Shown piece by piece: positions 43,918-53,959 of a stretch of DNA of 64,000 nt. The notes beneath the pieces are model-generated. The model was not told the origin of the DNA, did not search any database, and worked only from the letters and a program-made list of their open reading frames with translations. Position numbers and translations under genes: made by a program. Source of the stretch: Pseudobacter sp. (GTDB lineage Bacteria > Bacteroidota > Bacteroidia > Chitinophagales > Chitinophagaceae); assembly GCA_017849455.1 (NCBI GenBank), contig JAFIGX010000024.1, positions 682,001-746,000 of the forward strand, in the 5' to 3' direction. Position 1 is the stretch's first letter; each line of letters opens with the position of its first letter.

Positions 43918-45090
43918 ATGAATAAACGATATTTCCTGTTTATAGCGATGGTAGTTACGATGATGTCATGCCGGAAGACGGAATTCGGCAACGTGGAGAA
44001 TCCTGCCTATTTGCGGGTGTTCAATTGCCTCGATTTCAATATAACCCTAGACAACAAGGATGCGCCCCAGCCATATCTCACCATGCTGATCGATCCGGTG
44101 CTGGACGCTGACGGCATTCCTGAGAGCGCTGCCATCATCGGGGATTTCCTCGATAAGCGCGGTGAATGGGCGAGGCCCTATCCCGATGCCGTTAATACAA
44201 CGACCTGGCAAAAGGAATACCCGGGCACCCTGAAAGTCATGGCCGGCCCTATTCTCAACGGTTATGATCTTTCCAGTTGGGCACAGGTGCCTTCCGGAAA
44301 GCACAGGATCATTTTCCGCACCCGCCCATACAATACCACGCCATTCTTTAGCCTGGAGAAGAACCTGCGCGGGGTTTCCCTGATCGATACTACCATCGAT
44401 CTGCAAACCCGCGAAGTATATACCATGCATGTTTTGGAGCGGGATTATCTTACCAGGAAGACGGGTCTCTATCTGCGGAATGAAAATTTCGTGAAGCAGC
44501 CTTTTTCCGATTCGATGGTGTATGTGAATTTTTATAATCTCAGCTCGGAAGGGTTTTTTAAATATGCTTCCCAGAAGATCGATCACAATGCGGTGCCGAA
44601 CAGGAAAATACGTGATACTATGTCGGTGTTTTATTCCATCACGCGAATGAAAGGATTGCAATTCGAACCTATTCCCGGCTTCAATGGATTGCCTATGGGC
44701 CCTGTAATACGCTCACAGCAGAGCCACGTGAATCCCTACTACAATTTTCCCCTGTTTCCCGATACCAGTGCATCGAGGGTGTTTACCGGTAATATCGGGC
44801 AATTGTTCAGGTTCTATGGCCAGGGCCTCACACCGGAGACTGCGGTCAATAGCAGTTATTTACCACAGGGGTCCTATTCAGCATTGGGGGTAGGGGATTT
44901 CGGCTATGGATCAGGCAACCAGTATGTTCCTTTTCGTATACAGGCTGATCTGCGTACCGGCCTGATCGTGAGTGTTCACTCCGGCGCCATCAATCCCCGG
45001 TCATTCGCTACGGTGAATACTATCGAGTATATCAATGAAAAGATGTATGTGACAACGATACAGAGAAAATATGCGCCTCCTGTTTATTAA
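43918..45090 (+). CDS. Lipoprotein of unknown function in the sigma/FecR locus
   Basis: 390 residues with lipobox VTMMSCRK (Cys18). Beta-rich, with YLRVFNCLDFNITLDN at the start, which faintly recalls the DUF4397 edge strand of its neighbour, and GKHRIIFRTRPYN. I do not recognise a defined domain. It begins 5 bases after the DUF4397-like gene and is followed 29 bases later by the first fasciclin gene, so it is in the same operon and probably at the cell surface. Length and aromatic content suggest a ligand- or protein-binding role; no catalytic signature was found. Confidence 0.7.
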   Translation: MNKRYFLFIAMVVTMMSCRKTEFGNVENPAYLRVFNCLDFNITLDNKDAPQPYLTMLIDPVLDADGIPESAAIIGDFLDKRGEWARPYPDAVNTTTWQKEYPGTLKVMAGPILNGYDLSSWAQVPSGKHRIIFRTRPYNTTPFFSLEKNLRGVSLIDTTIDLQTREVYTMHVLERDYLTRKTGLYLRNENFVKQPFSDSMVYVNFYNLSSEGFFKYASQKIDHNAVPNRKIRDTMSVFYSITRMKGLQFEPIPGFNGLPMGPVIRSQQSHVNPYYNFPLFPDTSASRVFTGNIGQLFRFYGQGLTPETAVNSSYLPQGSYSALGVGDFGYGSGNQYVPFRIQADLRTGLIVSVHSGAINPRSFATVNTIEYINEKMYVTTIQRKYAPPVY

Positions 45091-45119
45091 TTATTCATTC
45101 ATCTAATTGCGATCGATTC

Positions 45120-46208
45120 ATGAATTACATTTTTAAGATAACATTATTCCTGGCAACTGTCGGGCTGCTGGCCACGGGTTGCAAAAAAGATAACCTGACA
45201 GCGCCGGTAGACAGGACCACCGTTCCCCGCACCATCGGCGAGTTCATCGAGAATAATTACGATCTCAGCCTGCTTCGCGCTGCCCTCGAAAAAACTGGTA
45301 TGCTCGACACGCTGAAACAACCGGGGTCACTTACGTTCTATGCACCGGACAATGCCGCTTTCAATGCAATGGGCGTTGCCAGCAAAGCTGATGTCGATAA
45401 AATGAATACCGACAGTCTCCGGTTCATGCTCCGGTTCCACGGCATGCGCAACAGGTATTTTATTACCACCTTTCCCGATCAGCTCGACAATAAGTTCAGC
45501 TCTCTGGCAGGCCCCAACCTGTACGTGTCTGTTGGGAAAGGTTCACTCGGGCCCGCAAAGGAAGACAGGATAGTATATGTAAACGGCACGATGATCATGC
45601 CGGGATCGAAGCGGAATATTTCGCTGGTCAATGGGGTGATCCATATCCTGCGCCGCCCTTTGAAATATACCGTCGGCACTGTGCAGGATTATGTGGCCGC
45701 CGATACAAGTCTGACCCTCTTTGCCGCCATCATGAAAAAATTTGGTTACTGGGATGGATTGAAGACAAAAAATCCTCTTACCGTTTTTGCTCCTGCGAAT
45801 GCAGCCTTTCTTAAATATGGTCTCACGGCCGATAGCATCGCCAGGATGGTCCCGGACAATTTCAAACAACTGGCATTCGGCGTTTATCCGCTGCTGATGA
45901 AACCTGCACATGTATTTTCTACTGATGCCAATGCCATCTCCGGCGAGACTGTTTCACAGGCTAATGGCATTCTGGTGGATGCCTACAGCATCTGTCCCAA
46001 TTATACCTATTCAGCCTATAACAACCAGGAAGATTCACCGATATGGACATACATCAAAAAAGGGGACGGACAATGGAGCGTCAATGATGCCGGGCCTGTC
46101 ACCGTGAGATACAAAGGCGGCCTGATCAATGCCGATCATCTCACCGCCAACGGGATCGTACATGTGATCGACGACCTGATCTTTAACCCTGCCAAAATGC
46201 GCAAATAA
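45120..46208 (+). CDS. Fasciclin (FAS1) lipoprotein 1
   Basis: 362 residues with lipobox LATGCKKD. Two FAS1 domains are visible. The first (about 35-185) has H1 motif LTFYAPDNAAF and H2 region NGVIHILRRPL; the second (about 190-360) has LTVFAPANAAF and NGIVHVIDDLIF. FAS1 domains mediate cell-cell or matrix adhesion across bacteria and eukaryotes. This is the first of three adjacent FAS1 lipoproteins with gaps of 3-12 bases, placed between two TonB receptors. It is probably surface exposed. The three paralogues are divergent in sequence, so the duplication looks old. Confidence 0.88.
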   Translation: MNYIFKITLFLATVGLLATGCKKDNLTAPVDRTTVPRTIGEFIENNYDLSLLRAALEKTGMLDTLKQPGSLTFYAPDNAAFNAMGVASKADVDKMNTDSLRFMLRFHGMRNRYFITTFPDQLDNKFSSLAGPNLYVSVGKGSLGPAKEDRIVYVNGTMIMPGSKRNISLVNGVIHILRRPLKYTVGTVQDYVAADTSLTLFAAIMKKFGYWDGLKTKNPLTVFAPANAAFLKYGLTADSIARMVPDNFKQLAFGVYPLLMKPAHVFSTDANAISGETVSQANGILVDAYSICPNYTYSAYNNQEDSPIWTYIKKGDGQWSVNDAGPVTVRYKGGLINADHLTANGIVHVIDDLIFNPAKMRK

Positions 46209-46220
46209 AAACAACCCGCA

Positions 46221-47411
46221 ATGAATCCATTCATCGATACATCCAGAAAACAATGGCTGTTGTTACTGGCCTTGCTGGCCATTCTTTCCTGCCGGAAAGA
46301 AGATATTCAGCCGGAACCGATAGGAGAGCCGGTACCTTACAAAGATGCCGATAAGACCTGGCAGCAACTACTGGAACAGTCTTCCTGCACTTATTTCCGT
46401 AAGGCATGGGAGCGATCGGCTATGAACAAAAGGCTCGCCGATAAGGGATCCGCTTTCTATACACTATTCATCCCTACCGACAAAGCTTTCCAGGATGCAG
46501 GGTGGACGATGGACAGGATCAATGCAACTGCTCCTGAAAAGCTCGATACATTACTTGCTTATTGTACTGTAGCGGGCCGCTACCTTCCCGGAGGCTTCAA
46601 CGACCTGGTAGGCAACCAGCCACTGCGTACACTCGCGGAACGGGCGGACCTGCCCAATTTCAGCACCTGGTCGCCTTATATCAATTTCCTGTTTGTAGGG
46701 AAACATGCAGATAGCCTTTATATCAATGGCAGCGGTGCAGCCAAATGGGGTACAGGCATGGAAGGAAAGAATGGGGTTATCTACCCGGTCGATAAATTCC
46801 TGCAAAGACCTGAAAAGGCCATGTGGCAATATTTACTGGAGGACCCCCGCTTTGAATATTTCACGCAAGCCATGCTCATCAGTGATAGCCTGTACCAGGA
46901 AGATTACCGGTATGTTTCCTCATTGGGGATGATACGATCGGGAGCCCAATTTACCCAGTTCACCCTGTATGCACCCACCAATGATGCCTTCCGTAAATAC
47001 GGACTTCGATCGATAGACGATATCCGAAACTATTGCATGCGCACCTGGCCATTGCCCTATCCCTATGAAGACGAGAACAGGTACTACCATGAACCTGTAA
47101 CCGCCATGGATTCTTTATTGGGGCCGCATGGGATCGAGGTACGCAGATTTGTACCTTCCGGAAAGGCAGGCCCGGTCTATTTTTCCAATGACCTGCTCGA
47201 CAATGGCGCGGTACTCAGTGGGATATTGCTGATGGCCGGCCAAACCTGGTCGACCCCCCCGATGAGGCTAAGCCTCTCCTTCAGTCAGCAGAATGGAAGA
47301 CCCCTGGTAAAACACCTGGGTTCCACAGCTACACCTGCCGGCCTGATCGAAAAAGATATCCGGGTAACAAACGGTGTGATACACGTAGTGGACGAATTGT
47401 TCAAACCTTAA
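46221..47411 (+). CDS. Fasciclin (FAS1) lipoprotein 2
   Basis: 396 residues with lipobox LAILSCRK. Two FAS1-like domains are present, more diverged than in the neighbours. Domain 1 has YTLFIPTDKAFQDAG; domain 2 has FTLYAPTNDAFRKYG and ends with TNGVIHVVDELF. Insertions rich in Trp, Tyr and Pro (TWPLPYPYEDENRYYHEP) make it longer than its paralogues. It begins 12 bases after the first fasciclin gene and ends 3 bases before the third, so all three are surely co-transcribed. The role is presumably surface adhesion or a receptor-associated scaffold. Confidence 0.85.
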   Translation: MNPFIDTSRKQWLLLLALLAILSCRKEDIQPEPIGEPVPYKDADKTWQQLLEQSSCTYFRKAWERSAMNKRLADKGSAFYTLFIPTDKAFQDAGWTMDRINATAPEKLDTLLAYCTVAGRYLPGGFNDLVGNQPLRTLAERADLPNFSTWSPYINFLFVGKHADSLYINGSGAAKWGTGMEGKNGVIYPVDKFLQRPEKAMWQYLLEDPRFEYFTQAMLISDSLYQEDYRYVSSLGMIRSGAQFTQFTLYAPTNDAFRKYGLRSIDDIRNYCMRTWPLPYPYEDENRYYHEPVTAMDSLLGPHGIEVRRFVPSGKAGPVYFSNDLLDNGAVLSGILLMAGQTWSTPPMRLSLSFSQQNGRPLVKHLGSTATPAGLIEKDIRVTNGVIHVVDELFKP

Positions 47412-47414
47412 AAA

Positions 47415-48413
47415 ATGATCATGAATATTTCAAAAGCACTGGGATCAATCTGCCTGCTGGCCTTGCTACAGACAGCTTGCAGAAAAAGTGATGACAGTAA
47501 CAGTTCCAATGACAAGGACCTGATGAACCGGCTTACCTATATCATCGATGATAACAAGTTCAATTTTTCGTATTTCAATGCAGGGCTTCGCCGAACGGCA
47601 TACCGCAACCTGATGGCCGACCCTGGCCCATATACCATCATGTTGCCCGACAATAATGCCTTCATCAAAGCAGGGTATCGTACAGAGAATGATGTGTTGA
47701 GAGAAAGCGGGGCAGTGCTCAATGATCTCGTGAGCTATCATATTGCCAGCGGCGTTTGGGAGCTGAATAAACTTCCTTTCAAATTCAACCAGGAGATCAC
47801 AGCGCTCACCGGCGCAAAAATGTATGTAACACGATGGGTGAAAAATAAGGACACCATTCTTACCATCAATGGTACAAAGGTATTGACCTATAACCTGCCG
47901 GCCAGCAATGGACTTATCCAGGTGCTCGACCAGGTATTGCAACCGATGGTGCACGGGGCCCTTTCCGATGTGGTGGCAGCCGACACCACACTGACCTACC
48001 TGAATGTGGCGCTTCGGCAGGCTAATATGAAAGAGATGCTGACGGGCAATACAGCCTATACCATTTTCGCACCGAACAACAATGCGTTCAGGGCATTGGG
48101 TTTCCGCGATATCGATAGTATCCGCAATACAGATCCCATGAAACTGAAGGCCCTGCTCAGCTATAACCTGTTCGCCGGCCGAAAGTTCGTGTATGATTAT
48201 ATCCTTACAACCGGCGCCGGCGACCAATCGGAACAGGCCATGCTGAATGGGAATAATATACAGGTATCCCTGATCAAATCCGGTGTGCTGTATACCGGCA
48301 TCAATCTGAAGGGCACCGGCAATAAGGAATACGCAAGGATCGTGAAAGCCAATCTCCTTGCGGGCAATGGCGTAGTGCATATCACCGACCAGGTATTAAA
48401 AGAGAATCAATAG
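47415..48413 (+). CDS. Fasciclin (FAS1) lipoprotein 3
   Basis: 332 residues with lipobox LLQTACRK. Two compact FAS1 domains are present. Domain 1 has YTIMLPDNNAFIKAG and NGLIQVLDQVL; domain 2 has YTIFAPNNNAFRALG and NGVVHITDQVL. The canonical H1 and H2 motifs are the best preserved of the three paralogues. It ends 14 bases before an Oar-like TonB receptor, linking the adhesion proteins to that receptor. No other domain is present. Confidence 0.88.
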   Translation: MIMNISKALGSICLLALLQTACRKSDDSNSSNDKDLMNRLTYIIDDNKFNFSYFNAGLRRTAYRNLMADPGPYTIMLPDNNAFIKAGYRTENDVLRESGAVLNDLVSYHIASGVWELNKLPFKFNQEITALTGAKMYVTRWVKNKDTILTINGTKVLTYNLPASNGLIQVLDQVLQPMVHGALSDVVAADTTLTYLNVALRQANMKEMLTGNTAYTIFAPNNNAFRALGFRDIDSIRNTDPMKLKALLSYNLFAGRKFVYDYILTTGAGDQSEQAMLNGNNIQVSLIKSGVLYTGINLKGTGNKEYARIVKANLLAGNGVVHITDQVLKENQ

Positions 48414-48427
48414 TAAAACAGTTCAGG

Positions 48428-51400
48428 ATGAAGCATTTTTTTTACATAGCCTCTATTCTCGTATTGCTGGTAACAAGTACGTACCAGTTGCGGGCACAGG
48501 AAACGAACGGAAGTATCAGCGGTAGGATAACTGATGAAAAGAAGGAACCGCTGGCAGGTGTTTCGGTCGTAGCCGTTCATGAGCCTTCCGGTACAAAATA
48601 TGGGATGGCTACAGGTAATGATGGGCGTTATTATTTGCCCGGCCTCCGGATCGGCGGGCCTTACACTATTACCGTCAGCATGACGGGCCGGGAAACGCAG
48701 CAACAGCAGGCCATCACGGTACTACTGGGGGAACCATTACAATTGAATTTTGTACTGCCCATCGCAGGCAGGGAATTGACAGGTGTTGAGGTCACGGCAC
48801 GCAAGGCCGGCCCAAAGGCCAACAATTTTGGCGCAGGGCAGAATATCAGTCGCGCCCAACTGGCCGGTATGCCTACTATTTCCAGAAGTATCCAGGACAT
48901 GACCAAGCTGGTGCCGCAGGGCTCGAAAGACAATTCCTTTGCCGGCACCAATTTCCGGTATAACAATATCACCATCGATGGCGCCATCAACAATGATGCC
49001 ATCGGGTTCAGTCCTTCCCTCGGCGGCATCACCGGTTCTTCCGGTATGCCGGGATCGAGCACCCGCACCAATGCCATTTCACTCGATGCCATCGAAGATA
49101 TGCAGGTGTACCTGGCCCCCTTCGATGTAAAGATCGGCAACTTCACCGGTGGCAGTATCAATGCAGTAACCAGAAGCGGCACCAACAAAGTGACCGGTTC
49201 CGTATACGGCTTCGGCCGCAATGCTACCATCACGGGAAAAGATATGGTAGGATCGGGAGGAAAGATGAACACTGATTTTTATGATTACCAGGCAGGATTC
49301 CGGATCGGATTTCCCATCATAAAAAATAAATTGTTCTTCTTCACGAATGAGGAGATCACCAACCGCCAGGACCCCGCGCAATTGCTGACAGGACAGGCCG
49401 AGACAGCCAGTATCCTCAGCGTAGACGATGCTGAAAAGATCCGCCGCGAAACCCTCAACCGTTACGGCGATAAATTCGATCCCGGAACGGCCGGGGCTTT
49501 CACAGCCTATTCACGTTCGCAGAAATTTTTCAACAGGCTCGACTGGAATATCGATCCCCGCAATCAACTGTCTATCCGCAATAATACCATCTTCTCCAAA
49601 GCCATCAATATGGACCGGGACCAGCAGGATTTCCGCTTTAGCAGCATGGCCTATCAACAGGTGAATAACCAAACCTCTACGGTACTGGAATGGAAATCGA
49701 GATTCAACAGCCAGTTATCGAACAGTTTTATTGCAGGGTATAGTGTGGTGCACGACAAGCGCAATCCCACAAGCGATCCATCCCTGCCACAGGTGCAGGT
49801 GGCAGGCCGTACCCCCGGCACTACCATTTACTTCGGAACAGACAGGGAAGCCAGCATCTTCGACATGAAGCAACGCACCCTGGAGATCACCGACAATTTC
49901 ACCTGGCGGAAAGGCCCGCATACTATACTCTTCGGGACCCATAATGAACTGTACCGGATCGACTATGGTTTCGTGAATAGCTGGAATGGCCGTGTCGATT
50001 ATCTCAGTATCGAAGATTACCTGGATAATAAACCTTACCGGGTGAGAGGCAGCTATAATTATACGGACAATAGCAGGGACTATATTCTCTCACACCCCGA
50101 AGCGAAATTCAATGTCAATATGCATAGCCTGTATGCACAGGATGAAATACAACTAAACGACAAGCTGAAACTGGTGCCGGGCCTTCGGGCAGACTATACC
50201 TGGCTGCCTTCGAAGCCGGCACTCAGTGAAAGGACCATGAATGCCCAAACGGATAATTATTTCGGTACTACGTATACCTATACGCCGCTGAACCGGATCG
50301 ACAATGGTTACCTGGGAAGGGTGCAGGTATCGCCCCGTCTTGGATTCAGGTACGACTGGCATGGGGATCAGCGCCTCATCGTTCGTGGAGGAACAGGACT
50401 GTTCACCGGCCGCATCCCATTTGCCTGGATAGCGTATGCCTATTATAATAATGGTATCAATTACGGCTCCTTCGACCAGAAAGCCGATGTGAAAACATTC
50501 GTTCCCGGCAGTGATCCATTGCGCCCGAGTGGTAATGGTATTGCCGGGTTCATAGCACAGAATGGAACGGATATGGTACATCCCAATGCCGGGAAAACAC
50601 AGGTGGACGTGATCGATAATGATTTCGTGCTGCCACAGGTATGGCGCAGCAGCCTGGCAATCGACTATACAAACACTGCCGGCTATAAATTCACGCTCGA
50701 AGGCATCTTCACCAAAACAATGAAAGATGTTATGTTCCAGCAGGTGAATATCAAAGATGATCCCCGCTACTTCGGGTACGATAAAGAAAAAGAGCAACCC
50801 ATCTTCAGCGGATCGGTCGACCCCCACTTTTCAAATGCCTACCTGTTGCGCAATACGAATAAGGGTTACCGTTACAGCATCACCGCATCAGTGAACAGGA
50901 ACTTCCCTTTTGGCCTGAACGCTTCATTGGCATATACCTATGGAGGATCTAAAGACGTATCGAACGGGATACGCAATTCCATGGAAAGTAACTGGCAACT
51001 GAACCAGGCCCTCAATCCCAATAATCCAGGATTGGCCTGGTCGAATTTCGACATCCGACATCGCATGGTGGGCAACGCCAGTTACCGGAAGACATGGAAT
51101 GAAAAATGGGTGAGCGCAGTTACACTTTTCGTGACCGCACAATCGGGTAGTCCGTTCACTTATGGTATTGTCAACAACAGTGTGCAGGGATTGCCTCAGC
51201 AGGTGAGCCTTGTATACATCCCCAAACCTGAAGAGGCCATCAATTATTTCCAGGACTATACCAATACGGCCGGGCAATCGATCACGGCAACCGGACAGGC
51301 AGCAGCGTTCAATGCCTACATCGACAGCGATAAATACCTTCGTGGCCGCCGGGGAAAATTTACGGAGCGGAATACCGGGCATACTCCCTGGAATGCACAG

Positions 51401-51691
51401 GCCGACCTCCATATAGCGCAGGAATATCACTTCCCCAATAAAAATTATATCACTTTCACCATCGATGTGATCAATCTCACGAACCTGTTGAACAGCCAAT
51501 GGGGAAGGGTCTATTTCTCCCCCAATACCTTCAATTCAACGGCAAGTGTAGGATTGACGCCTGCATTTCCTGCCAAACAGAATCCTGGTCCTTATCCGGT
51601 ATACACGTTCGATAATCCCGGAAAACCATACTCGATCGATTTCTTTCATTCAAGAGCACAGGTGCAGATGGGGTTGAGATATTCTTTTTAG
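48428..51691 (+). CDS. Oar-like TonB-dependent receptor
   Basis: 1087 residues with signal peptide about 1-24 and no STN domain, so it should not signal to FecR itself. A CarboxypepD_reg domain (about 27-110, GSISGRITDEKKEPLAGVSV) is followed by a plug with SRSIQDMTKLVPQG, YNNITIDGAINNDAIGF and FTGGSINAVTRSGTNKVTG, the wording of Oar-type receptors. The barrel ends with the Omp-type Phe (MGLRYSF). Oar relatives in other bacteria export or import protein or peptide ligands. A second, STN-free receptor inside a sigma/FecR locus suggests a two-receptor surface system. It is followed 24 bases later by an IPT/NHL lipoprotein. Confidence 0.9.
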   Translation: MKHFFYIASILVLLVTSTYQLRAQETNGSISGRITDEKKEPLAGVSVVAVHEPSGTKYGMATGNDGRYYLPGLRIGGPYTITVSMTGRETQQQQAITVLLGEPLQLNFVLPIAGRELTGVEVTARKAGPKANNFGAGQNISRAQLAGMPTISRSIQDMTKLVPQGSKDNSFAGTNFRYNNITIDGAINNDAIGFSPSLGGITGSSGMPGSSTRTNAISLDAIEDMQVYLAPFDVKIGNFTGGSINAVTRSGTNKVTGSVYGFGRNATITGKDMVGSGGKMNTDFYDYQAGFRIGFPIIKNKLFFFTNEEITNRQDPAQLLTGQAETASILSVDDAEKIRRETLNRYGDKFDPGTAGAFTAYSRSQKFFNRLDWNIDPRNQLSIRNNTIFSKAINMDRDQQDFRFSSMAYQQVNNQTSTVLEWKSRFNSQLSNSFIAGYSVVHDKRNPTSDPSLPQVQVAGRTPGTTIYFGTDREASIFDMKQRTLEITDNFTWRKGPHTILFGTHNELYRIDYGFVNSWNGRVDYLSIEDYLDNKPYRVRGSYNYTDNSRDYILSHPEAKFNVNMHSLYAQDEIQLNDKLKLVPGLRADYTWLPSKPALSERTMNAQTDNYFGTTYTYTPLNRIDNGYLGRVQVSPRLGFRYDWHGDQRLIVRGGTGLFTGRIPFAWIAYAYYNNGINYGSFDQKADVKTFVPGSDPLRPSGNGIAGFIAQNGTDMVHPNAGKTQVDVIDNDFVLPQVWRSSLAIDYTNTAGYKFTLEGIFTKTMKDVMFQQVNIKDDPRYFGYDKEKEQPIFSGSVDPHFSNAYLLRNTNKGYRYSITASVNRNFPFGLNASLAYTYGGSKDVSNGIRNSMESNWQLNQALNPNNPGLAWSNFDIRHRMVGNASYRKTWNEKWVSAVTLFVTAQSGSPFTYGIVNNSVQGLPQQVSLVYIPKPEEAINYFQDYTNTAGQSITATGQAAAFNAYIDSDKYLRGRRGKFTERNTGHTPWNAQADLHIAQEYHFPNKNYITFTIDVINLTNLLNSQWGRVYFSPNTFNSTASVGLTPAFPAKQNPGPYPVYTFDNPGKPYSIDFFHSRAQVQMGLRYSF

Positions 51692-51715
51692 AAAAAATTC
51701 TGATCACTTAAATAT

Positions 51716-53878
51716 ATGAGGATGCATAAAATAATTTACCTGCTGATAGGGTTGTCGATCCTGGCGGCGGCCTGCAGGAAAGATAAAAACGATAACGTAA
51801 AAGCCGAGCTCAGTGTAAAAAACTTCTGGCCCAACAGTGGCAATGCCGGCACCATCGTGAACATTATAGGACAGGGCTTCGGGCATACTGCGGCCGATAA
51901 TGAAGTTCTTTTCAACGGCACCGCCGCCAAAGTGGTGGATGTACGCGATTCAATGCTGCTGGTGCTTGCGCCGGAGGCAGGGAAAACGGGGAACCTGGCC
52001 GTCACGGTAGGAGGAAAGAAGCTTGAACTGGGCACCTACACTTATCAGAAATTAAGCCTTCGCCAGGCAAGCCCGTTGAATGGACCTGCCGGCACCAATA
52101 TCTCGATACGTGGAGAAGGATTCAGTAGCCTGAAGGCGCCTGCCAAAGTTACCATCAATGGTAAAGAAGCTATCGTTACAGGAGCATCGGATACATTGCT
52201 GGTGGCGGCTGTTCCGGAAGGGGCAGGGACCGGGGTAATAAAAGTAATGGTAGATGGACAGGAAGTGACCGGGCCGGAATTTGTGTTCCAGCGTATCAGC
52301 GCCATCAAACCCATGAAGGGAGGCGCCGGTACTACTGTGACCATCAGTGGAGAGGGCTTCAGCAATATTGTTTCGGAAAATACAGTGGCGTTCAACGGGA
52401 AACCTGCCAGGCTGATCAGTGCTTCAGCCGGGCAGTTGGTTGCAGAAGCTCCGGAAGGAGTGGGCACCGGGCCGGTGACAGTGACCATCCATGGGCAGAA
52501 AACAGTTGGCAGTGTATTCACCGTTGTGCCAAAGCCATTGTTGAAATCGGTGTGGCCATTGAGTGGGCCGGCTGGTGCTGAAGTCGTGATCAACGGCGAG
52601 AACTTCAGTGAGTTCACCGATGAGGTTACAGTTTCTTTTAATGGTCATTCATCCGTGTTGGTGAACGTATCGGAAAAGAAAATAACAGTTAAAGTTCCGG
52701 CAGGAAGCGGAACAGGGAATATCAGTGTTACGGTGAACGGGCAGCAAACACAGGGGCCTGTATTCAAGGAGCAGGCGCTCGGTATCGCAGAGCTGATGCC
52801 GGATAATGGCCTTGAAGGAACAGAGGTCACCATCAAAGGGATGGGCTTCAGCACTACAGCAACAGACAATATCGTAACCTTCAACGGTGTTCCGGCCATT
52901 GTCAGTAGCGCTACCGGAGCGGAACTGAAAGTGAAAGTGCCTGCCGGTGTCACTACCGGGCCCGTACAGGTAAGAACAGGCAGCCTCGATGCTATTGGCC
53001 CTGTGTTCAAGAGAGCAGGTGTTATCACGCTTGCCGGTGGTCCTTCACAGAATTTGTTCAACTCCCCGGCCGGTATTGCTGCGGACACCAAAGGAAATGT
53101 TTTTGTATCCAATGGCAACAAGATCCTGAAAATATCATCTTCGGGTGTGGTCACTGATTTTGCCGGAAGCGATGCAGCAGGTTCTATGGATGGCAATGGT
53201 ACGGATGCCAGGTTCTTATACCCCGGATACCTGGCTGCCGATGCACAGGACAATATTTATGTGTGTGAGGCCAGTAGCAGGAGTATCCGGAAGATCACTT
53301 CATCCGGTGTGGTCTCGACCTTTGCGAAACTGGGCTTTTTCCCTACAGGTCTTGGAGTGGATAAGGCAGGGGCTGTTTATGTAGGGGTACAATATGGGTA
53401 TGTGGTGCGACTGGATGTTTTCGGCAATCCCACGAAGCTGTCTAACGGGTATGAATCACCGACAGGAAAGATCGCTGTCGATAATTCGGGCACTGTTTTC
53501 TATACCGCCGATTTCAGCTACAATACGGTGTATACCATCACCGGTAATGTAAGGAACGTATTTGCCGGCAGTGACTTCGGGTTCAGGGACGGTCCCTATC
53601 GAACTGCCCTGTTCGGCACCCCGACCGGAGTAGTCTATGATGCCACCACCAATAGTTTATTAACCACAGACAATAATGCCGTACGCATGCTGGCCGATGG
53701 CAATGTAACGACCATCACCGGCTGGAAAGGCGGCATGGGCGGTGGATTTGGGTATAAGGATGGAACATTGAATGAGGCGCTGTTCTCAGGCATACAGGAC
53801 CATTGCGTAGACCAGGAAGGAAATATCTATGTACTGGAAAGGAATAATAAAGCTGTCCGCAAGATCATTCTGAAATAA
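51716..53878 (+). CDS. Lipoprotein with five IPT/TIG domains and NHL-type propeller
   Basis: 720 residues with lipobox LAAACRKD. Five IPT/TIG Ig-like domains occupy about residues 33-430, each with a pattern like SPLNGPAGTNISIRGEGFS then VTVNGQ. An NHL-like beta-propeller follows (about 435-720; FNSPAGIAADTKGNVFVSNG repeated as GYLAADAQDNIYVCEA and DHCVDQEGNIYVLER). IPT-NHL proteins are frequent surface glycan- or protein-binding lipoproteins next to Bacteroidota TonB receptors. It ends the operon: a strong terminator lies 42 bases downstream. The alternative start at 51722 does not change the lipobox. Confidence 0.9.
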   Translation: MRMHKIIYLLIGLSILAAACRKDKNDNVKAELSVKNFWPNSGNAGTIVNIIGQGFGHTAADNEVLFNGTAAKVVDVRDSMLLVLAPEAGKTGNLAVTVGGKKLELGTYTYQKLSLRQASPLNGPAGTNISIRGEGFSSLKAPAKVTINGKEAIVTGASDTLLVAAVPEGAGTGVIKVMVDGQEVTGPEFVFQRISAIKPMKGGAGTTVTISGEGFSNIVSENTVAFNGKPARLISASAGQLVAEAPEGVGTGPVTVTIHGQKTVGSVFTVVPKPLLKSVWPLSGPAGAEVVINGENFSEFTDEVTVSFNGHSSVLVNVSEKKITVKVPAGSGTGNISVTVNGQQTQGPVFKEQALGIAELMPDNGLEGTEVTIKGMGFSTTATDNIVTFNGVPAIVSSATGAELKVKVPAGVTTGPVQVRTGSLDAIGPVFKRAGVITLAGGPSQNLFNSPAGIAADTKGNVFVSNGNKILKISSSGVVTDFAGSDAAGSMDGNGTDARFLYPGYLAADAQDNIYVCEASSRSIRKITSSGVVSTFAKLGFFPTGLGVDKAGAVYVGVQYGYVVRLDVFGNPTKLSNGYESPTGKIAVDNSGTVFYTADFSYNTVYTITGNVRNVFAGSDFGFRDGPYRTALFGTPTGVVYDATTNSLLTTDNNAVRMLADGNVTTITGWKGGMGGGFGYKDGTLNEALFSGIQDHCVDQEGNIYVLERNNKAVRKIILK

Positions 53879-53919
53879 CCACGGAGTACCAATTTAGCAA
53901 ATAGCAGTTAGTATGGTTC

Positions 53920-53951
53920 GCCCTGCCTATTCTTAGGCAGGGCTTTTTTTT
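53920..53951 (+). terminator. Strong intrinsic terminator ending the receptor/lipoprotein operon
   Basis: GCCCTGCCTA (53920-53929) pairs perfectly with TAGGCAGGGC (53934-53943) around loop TTCT, followed by eight or more T residues. It separates the sigma/FecR-controlled locus from the kinase/SEDS operon. Confidence 0.95.
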
Positions 53952-53959
53952 TAACTTTT

